A stretch of DNA of 64,000 bases from Anisakis pegreffii (taxonomy: Eukaryota > Nematoda > Chromadorea > Rhabditida > Anisakidae), in NCBI GenBank assembly GCA_035041965.1, contig JAPYMA010003011.1:124001-188000 (forward strand), given 5' to 3'. Positions 58,601 through 64,000 of the stretch are shown piece by piece (position 1 is the first letter of the stretch; each line of letters starts with the position of its first letter). The translations under genes were made by a program, and so were the position numbers. The notes under the pieces are model-generated. The model did no database searches. It saw nothing but the letters and a program-made list of their open reading frames with translations, and was not told the origin of the DNA.

Positions 58601-61600
58601 TTCATTTTTAAGAGTTGCAAAAAGTGGAGACCATCTTTTTTAAAAGGAATCTATCATGACAACTTAAAACTGTCCAGTATTCGAATTCATACCCGATAAT
58701 ATGCACTTTCTGACGGCTAACAAGATAATGCGTCCGGAAGCCGAGGAAACTGACACACCATGCAGTGAAGAACAGGCTGATTCCAGTTTGGAACAGAACA
58801 TTACACCGTAACTTGTTATGCACCGACTGATTAAGATCACTGAAAAATAACGACAAGTACTCTCAATCCTACGCATGAAACACTTCAGAAAGGACACTCA
58901 ATAGACCTGGCGCTTTTCAACGCTCAAAAATGCTAACATAAGGAAAATTTCAGTTTAAAGTTGTGAGTGTGAGTTTCAGACGATATGTATGCATCATTCA
59001 AAGGAACAAAATTTCAGTTGTGAAGTCAACAGATGCATGGCATACACAAATATACATCCTTATCTCCTTATGATCCGTCATGAACTGTGGTCTTTGAGGA
59101 AGGGTTCGCTGGTCAACTATCAAACGCACATGGATCAGCTGAGAAAGTATATGCGATAGTCGAAGGAAATTTCCTCTTTATTTTTGAACTCAAAGTTGTT
59201 CTGAATTATGAATGCTATGCACTGCATGAAAATCATTTGTTAACCTATGCTTCCCAAATTTGCATTATAATTTTTATATATGTAGTGTTGCTATCGCAAT
59301 AGCGTTCTTGCATCAGAAAAAATGCAGTGAAGGTTCGCATTTGAACTAATCGTAAGTTACATCGAGGGGTTGATGGAGAAGTTTTTTAAATATGCAGTGT
59401 TGCTATTTCAGCCGAGGGTTCCAATAGTTCATGTGAGATAAGAAATGCCAATCAACCGGATAGTCGAGTACCTGATGACATGCAATCCATTAGTGGTTGG
59501 GGCAATAGAGGAAGGCTGCCAGGTATCTTTTTGATATTAAATCCGTTGGCGTCTTTGGAACAACGTTTTTGTAGCATGCGGCAGAAAGCGGCATCGTATC
59601 TGGCGAGGCACATCGCTAATGGATACTCTGAAGTTCCGAATGGTTACATTTTTGCATGGTATGCCCCCATCATCTGACGAAAAAACCAAGAGTAAATCCA
59701 AATGAAAATATGAGTAAATCCTACATGAAACCGGATCGGTAAGATTAGAAAAAAAAGATCACGTAACGTAAAATGCGATGCTGCAAACCAACCAGTTGAT
59801 ATGCAGTCAGCCACAACTTTTGCCAGAGGGTGAGTGGGACCTATCGAAACAGATGCTCCAAGCATTGAAATGCACGTACTTTTCAGTTTGAAACAAAATT
59901 CGCGATCATATCTGGATATACATGACTGAAGCGTAACCTCTGAAAGATTCATCAATAGATCCACTCTTGAGACCAGGAAGATTTTCTCATGAAACAAGAA
60001 CAGGGAGGAATGACGTAAGCATTGAAACCGGCACCTGACGACATGCAATTTGCGACGGCTTCAGGCATTTCAGGCAGAGAACCAGGCTCGAATTTCGTCA
60101 CGGGTAGATTGAGCATATTTGAACACTTCCCTTTCAAACCACTACAAAATTCGGTACCATACTTAGCAGCACACGTTGCCATTGCGTTTCCTAAAACGCA
60201 ACATTCAAAATTATCCGCTGCCATTATGAAATCTATAGTACGGCGATGTCAATCAATATGGACTACAATGACAGTACCTGAAGACATGCACCTTCCTACA
60301 ACTGGAGGTATATTTCGAGTGCCATTGCTGTCAGTTGGTATTCCTAACATCAACCGACAAACAGCCTCCAACGTTGTGCAGTACTCTTCGCCGTTCTTAG
60401 ATCTGCATTCATGTAAGGCGATTTCTGAAAATAAGTCGTCATCTGAATAGCGGCCACATCGTTTTTCGGCGTGTACATCGGAAATTTGCGAGTTTTATTC
60501 TACAGGTTGAATAATTCGCATGCACTCGTTGGGTGACAATGCATCATTTTAATGCAACTGACTGATGGCGACGATTTGAAAGGGTTATTATTCATACGAT
60601 TTGAAAGGGTTTTATTAAAGGGTTATTTTTTCATCCATTTATTCACGGGAACCAATAGTGCCTTTGATGTGCACTTCACAATTGATGAGAACTGCTTCAA
60701 ATAAGCAACTGTTCATCGAAATTCATAACGATCAAATAAGTGAAACCGAAAGAGCCATATCAGTTGTTTTAAGAAGGATATCGCCATATGTCTGAGTCTT
60801 CTTGCCTAACACTTTGTTCGGATCTGTCATAATAAAGCACTTCGCTTCGATTAAGATTATGAACGGTTTATACTAGGGGAATCAACACATTTCCTTTGAA
60901 AGTTTCTAACTTGAACTGTAGCTGCTTTATAAATTTATGAGTGTTCCGTGCTCACCTTTCCACGATTGAACAAACTGATGACAGTTATTTCAGAAATACT
61001 TACCAGCGAAAATGCAGGTTGCTACAGCGTTATTCGGTCTGTAAGTGGACGAGGCTAAAGAACCTCCAGCAGGAACAGACGAGCAAGTGAATCGCAACTG
61101 GGCGCAGAACTGAGAGTCATATTTTGATTTGCAATAGTGCAAAGCAACCTCTGCAAAAATTTTTTTTTGCTGTTTAAACCCTCAATTCAAAAAAAACTTT
61201 GTTTAAATGATGATAGTCGATAAATTTCGGCATACTCGTTAGAACATGAAATTATGCAACATAAAAACAATGGGGTGTAAGACGTGGCATTTTTTAATAA
61301 TATTTAAATAAACCATGTCAAAGAAAACATTGAGAGCTTAGCGCACCGAAGTATAGCCGTAGTTGTAAGTCACATCTTCGTTTTTTTCTGTTTGAATGCT
61401 TTTCTGTTTCGGGGGTTTTTGAAATTTTAATCATTGCGATTTCATTGCTTATTGAATTTTACAACTGGGAGCAAGTAATAATTTCTTCACTTCAAACAGC
61501 TCAGTTATTAATGAAAGCAAATGAGCCGAGGCCCTCAGATATCTGTGGAGATGTCAGACTTTAGGCGAATAATTTTCCGAATTTGAAGAGGATACCCAAT

Positions 61601-64000
61601 GAAATGCACGCAGAAACTGCATCTGGTAGGAGAAGAAGAGATTCCGGGTTCTGCTCCACAACTGGCATATTTTGAGATTGATAGCAACGGCCTAGAAGTG
61701 CATTACAGAACTCTGCACCGTACTTCGCCATGCACAGAGCCAATGCATTTTCTGAAAATATTCGAAATGGAAAAATGCTCGGAACGAGCTGTAAAGTTTC
61801 GCATGAAGTGTTTACGAATATGGATGTCAATGGTTGCAGATCAGCTAAAGGAAGTGGGAACTAAATAGGAAAAAAAGCAGATTTCTAACTGAATTGGATT
61901 AAGCAGTGACATTTTTTCAAGTGCCATTGGTTTTCCATGATTCATAAGCATTCAGTAGAATGAAGCTGTCGAGGTATAGCATCTGCAAAGATTACCTGTA
62001 GATATGCACTTCAGTACGTTGGATGGCAACTGACGGTTGTTACCACTGGGAATAGGTGTTCGGAGCATTGAAGAACATACTACTTGGAACTGATTGCAAA
62101 AATCCTTGCCATAGCGTGAAACACATGTGCTGACGGTTACTTCTGCGAAAGAAACAACTGGTTTACTAACCATAAGAAGTGAATGAAAAATTACTGAATG
62201 TTTATCTTGATTACACCTTGTTTCCTTTCATCTGTAGAAAGAAAGCGAAAAATATGTCTTTTTTAAAAGCCGTTTTCCGTGTTCCCTCTAAAACTAAGAG
62301 GTTATTTCACACTTCAACAGGTACCATAAGTAGCTTTGGAACCATCGTGCTCCCAATGTCTCTCCAAACCAACATGCTATCGTTTTGCGAGTTGTTACAT
62401 CTTTTCCAAGTGTTTCTCTCTGTATGTCTCATTCATTGGCTCGATTTACGGATTACATGAAATTTCTTAGATACCTTACCTGAAGATATGCACGATGCAA
62501 TTATTTCAGGTAATTCGTACACCAGACCGGTTGTCGGTTCGGAAATAATTTTACTGTCTACACCGTAACAACGTTCTTTCACTCTGGTGCAGAAGTCGGT
62601 ACCATACTTTGCCACACATGTTGCCACGGGATGTTCTGAAGATTCATCGAAATTTATTTCAGAAGGTTCATCAGGATTCACTGGAAATGAAAGTGGTGGC
62701 CGGAACTGCAAAATCTAATACTTTACCTGATGTCATACATTTGACAACTTTCGACGGCAAGTTACGAATAGAACCAGTGGGCAGCGCAATACCAAGCATT
62801 TTGAAGCAAGCTCCTTGCAATTTTTCGCAGTACTTGCGACTATTCTTCAACGTACAATCGTGCATTGCCATTTCTGAAAAGTAAACCACTTCTTGGGTGC
62901 TCAGACTTATGGAAAGAATAGCTGATTTATGGTGAACAGAATATGTATATGCAGCCTAATAACGACAATTTTCAAGATGTATCATTACGACTATTTTATC
63001 AGAGTATATGTGGCTTTTCACGGGTCCAATAGCTAACATTTGCGCCCGGAGAGACTGCATGAATGGAGCCAAATAATGACTTCATCGACGCCTACTGCTT
63101 ATAACAAGTAAGTTACAATGGCAAACAGGGATAATTTAATCAGGGTCCAGCCTTGGGACCTTGACCACATAGACTGTTCAACAGAACAATATGGAATGAA
63201 AACTGGAGTATGATCGGAAACCTGCAAACATGCAACCGGCAATCGCTTTAGGCAATTCGTAAAGAGCTCCAGGTGTCTCATCGAGGTCAAATACATTTTC
63301 CGCATCGGAACAACGTCGTTTGAGACCATCGCAGAAGTCCTTGCCATATTTTGCTATACACAAGACTATCGTGTGATCTAAATTTTTCATGAGGAATCAA
63401 TCGATAGCAAAGACTCGGAATCGCTCAAATCTCGAATGAGACAATTTGTTGATCACTATTAAAAGAATGTAATCATGAGGAAAAAGTAGAACACAATTCC
63501 TATGGGTGAAGTGATGAACAGACCTGAAGATATGCATGAAGCAACTTCCGACGAAATTGCTTGATTGGAGCCGCGATTAGTAGAGATGGATAGCATCGAT
63601 GAGCAAATGAACTCCAACTTTTTGCAAAATTCGCGTCCATATTTTTTCAAACAGGTTTGCAGAACTGTTTCTGGAAACATTGTTTTTATGATTATATTAT
63701 CCAGCAAACTTGCATAGATGAGTGGTTCTCATGAGATGGAACTTCTGTTCTGGGGGAATTTCAATCTGCTAGAGGGATTATTGAGGAGGTTGGAAAATTA
63801 ATGCTGATTGATTTCTCTTACAGTTCTTCCATAACTGTTCATGATTGTTTTTTAAATGCTTGCTTGATCAAAATGAAGTGATTTTTTGTGCCAGCAAGAA
63901 ATTTTTGACGACATACTGCTCGAATAGCAAGTCAATTTCACAGTTTTCTTCTGATCTTTTGCTCGAATGCAATATGTTGGCAGAAAATGGAGAATTATAA
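55683..64000 (-). CDS. Gene 6: multi-domain four-cysteine repeat protein, 5' end outside window (17 exons, at least 849 aa)
   Basis: Exons seen, 5' to 3': 63524-63670 (A2), 63222-63377 (A1), 62727-62873 (A2), 62480-62635 (A1), 61996-62142 (A2), 61596-61751 (A1), 61004-61150 (A2), 60278-60424 (A2), 60035-60190 (A1), 59793-59939 (A2), 59472-59627 (A1), 58693-58839 (A2), 58193-58300 (truncated), 57381-57512 (B), 56649-56801 (TA), 56284-56439 (TB, GGAMAMC start) and 55683-55873 (terminal, YSLSPQLINC then basic tail and stop). All introns are phase 1; A1 exons are 156 bases and A2 exons 147. The array is made of A2-A1 pairs with no B exons. The truncated exon has Ser at the third Cys (CNRSKLAS) and ends before the fourth. 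A signal-like ATG at 57773 lacks a compatible donor, so I do not split the gene there. Confidence 0.75.
58193..58300 (-). CDS. Gene 6 truncated domain exon
   Basis: A 108-base phase-1 exon (TTTGCAG to GTAATG) starting EILAVRC. It keeps the first two cysteines with the usual x8 spacing, has Ser where the third should be, and stops before the fourth. The remaining frame after the donor contains no matching end. Confidence 0.65.

Noticed and set aside
58424..58699. Plus-strand frame of 91 codons opposite a gene 6 intron and exon
   Set aside because: It overlaps the A2 exon at 58693 and has no motif; it is a shadow frame.

Overview
The window looks like nuclear DNA of a nematode. It is AT-rich and the genes are split into many small exons with GT-AG introns. 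ShK (SXC) six-cysteine domains are present, and a 3' splice site sits 8-18 bases upstream of every start codon I can place, as expected for spliced-leader trans-splicing or a short 5' UTR intron. I see no bacterial operon, ribosome-binding site, tRNA or rRNA. The exact taxon is not readable; a trichinellid (Trichinella/Trichuris-like) worm is a guess from the protein type only.

Every coding feature I can support lies on the minus strand and belongs to one family. The building block is a domain of 35-57 residues with four cysteines, usually C-x8-C-x6-C-x(16-29)-C, each encoded by one exon. All domain exons are symmetric phase 1-1 and all internal ones have lengths divisible by three. I traced 90 such exons and joined them into six tandem genes: gene 1 (6840-1306), gene 2 (12738-10438), gene 3 (18041-15993), gene 4 (21625-19629), gene 5 (52536-26749, 55 exons, about 2551 residues) and gene 6 (5' end beyond position 64000, ends 55683). 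Genes 1-4 start with a 61-base signal-peptide exon. The genes share a C-terminal TA-TB-terminal module, but differ greatly in how many domains precede it.

Gene 5 is the main discovery. After a signal peptide and four ShK exons it carries 50 four-cysteine domain exons. Most fall into four classes, which I call A1, B1, B2 and A2, arranged as a seven-exon higher-order repeat of about 3 kb (A1-B1-B2-A2-A1-B1-A2). Five complete copies lie in a row, with partial or decayed copies on both sides. Gene 6 was expanded differently, by A2-A1 pairs without B exons. In both genes a truncated domain precedes the C-terminal module. Gene 5 also keeps a decayed B exon at the slot where gene 6 has an intact one.

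Intergenic DNA holds a 1.15 kb Mutator-like foldback transposon with a perfect 9-base target duplication (22378-23529), two small related palindromic elements (8374-8555, 54459-54673), an inverted repeat near 15 kb, and a short repeat shared by the window's left edge and 7.8 kb. The function of the proteins is unknown. They are predicted to be secreted and rich in disulfides; the Trichinella/Trichuris poly-cysteine secreted proteins are the comparison I would test first.
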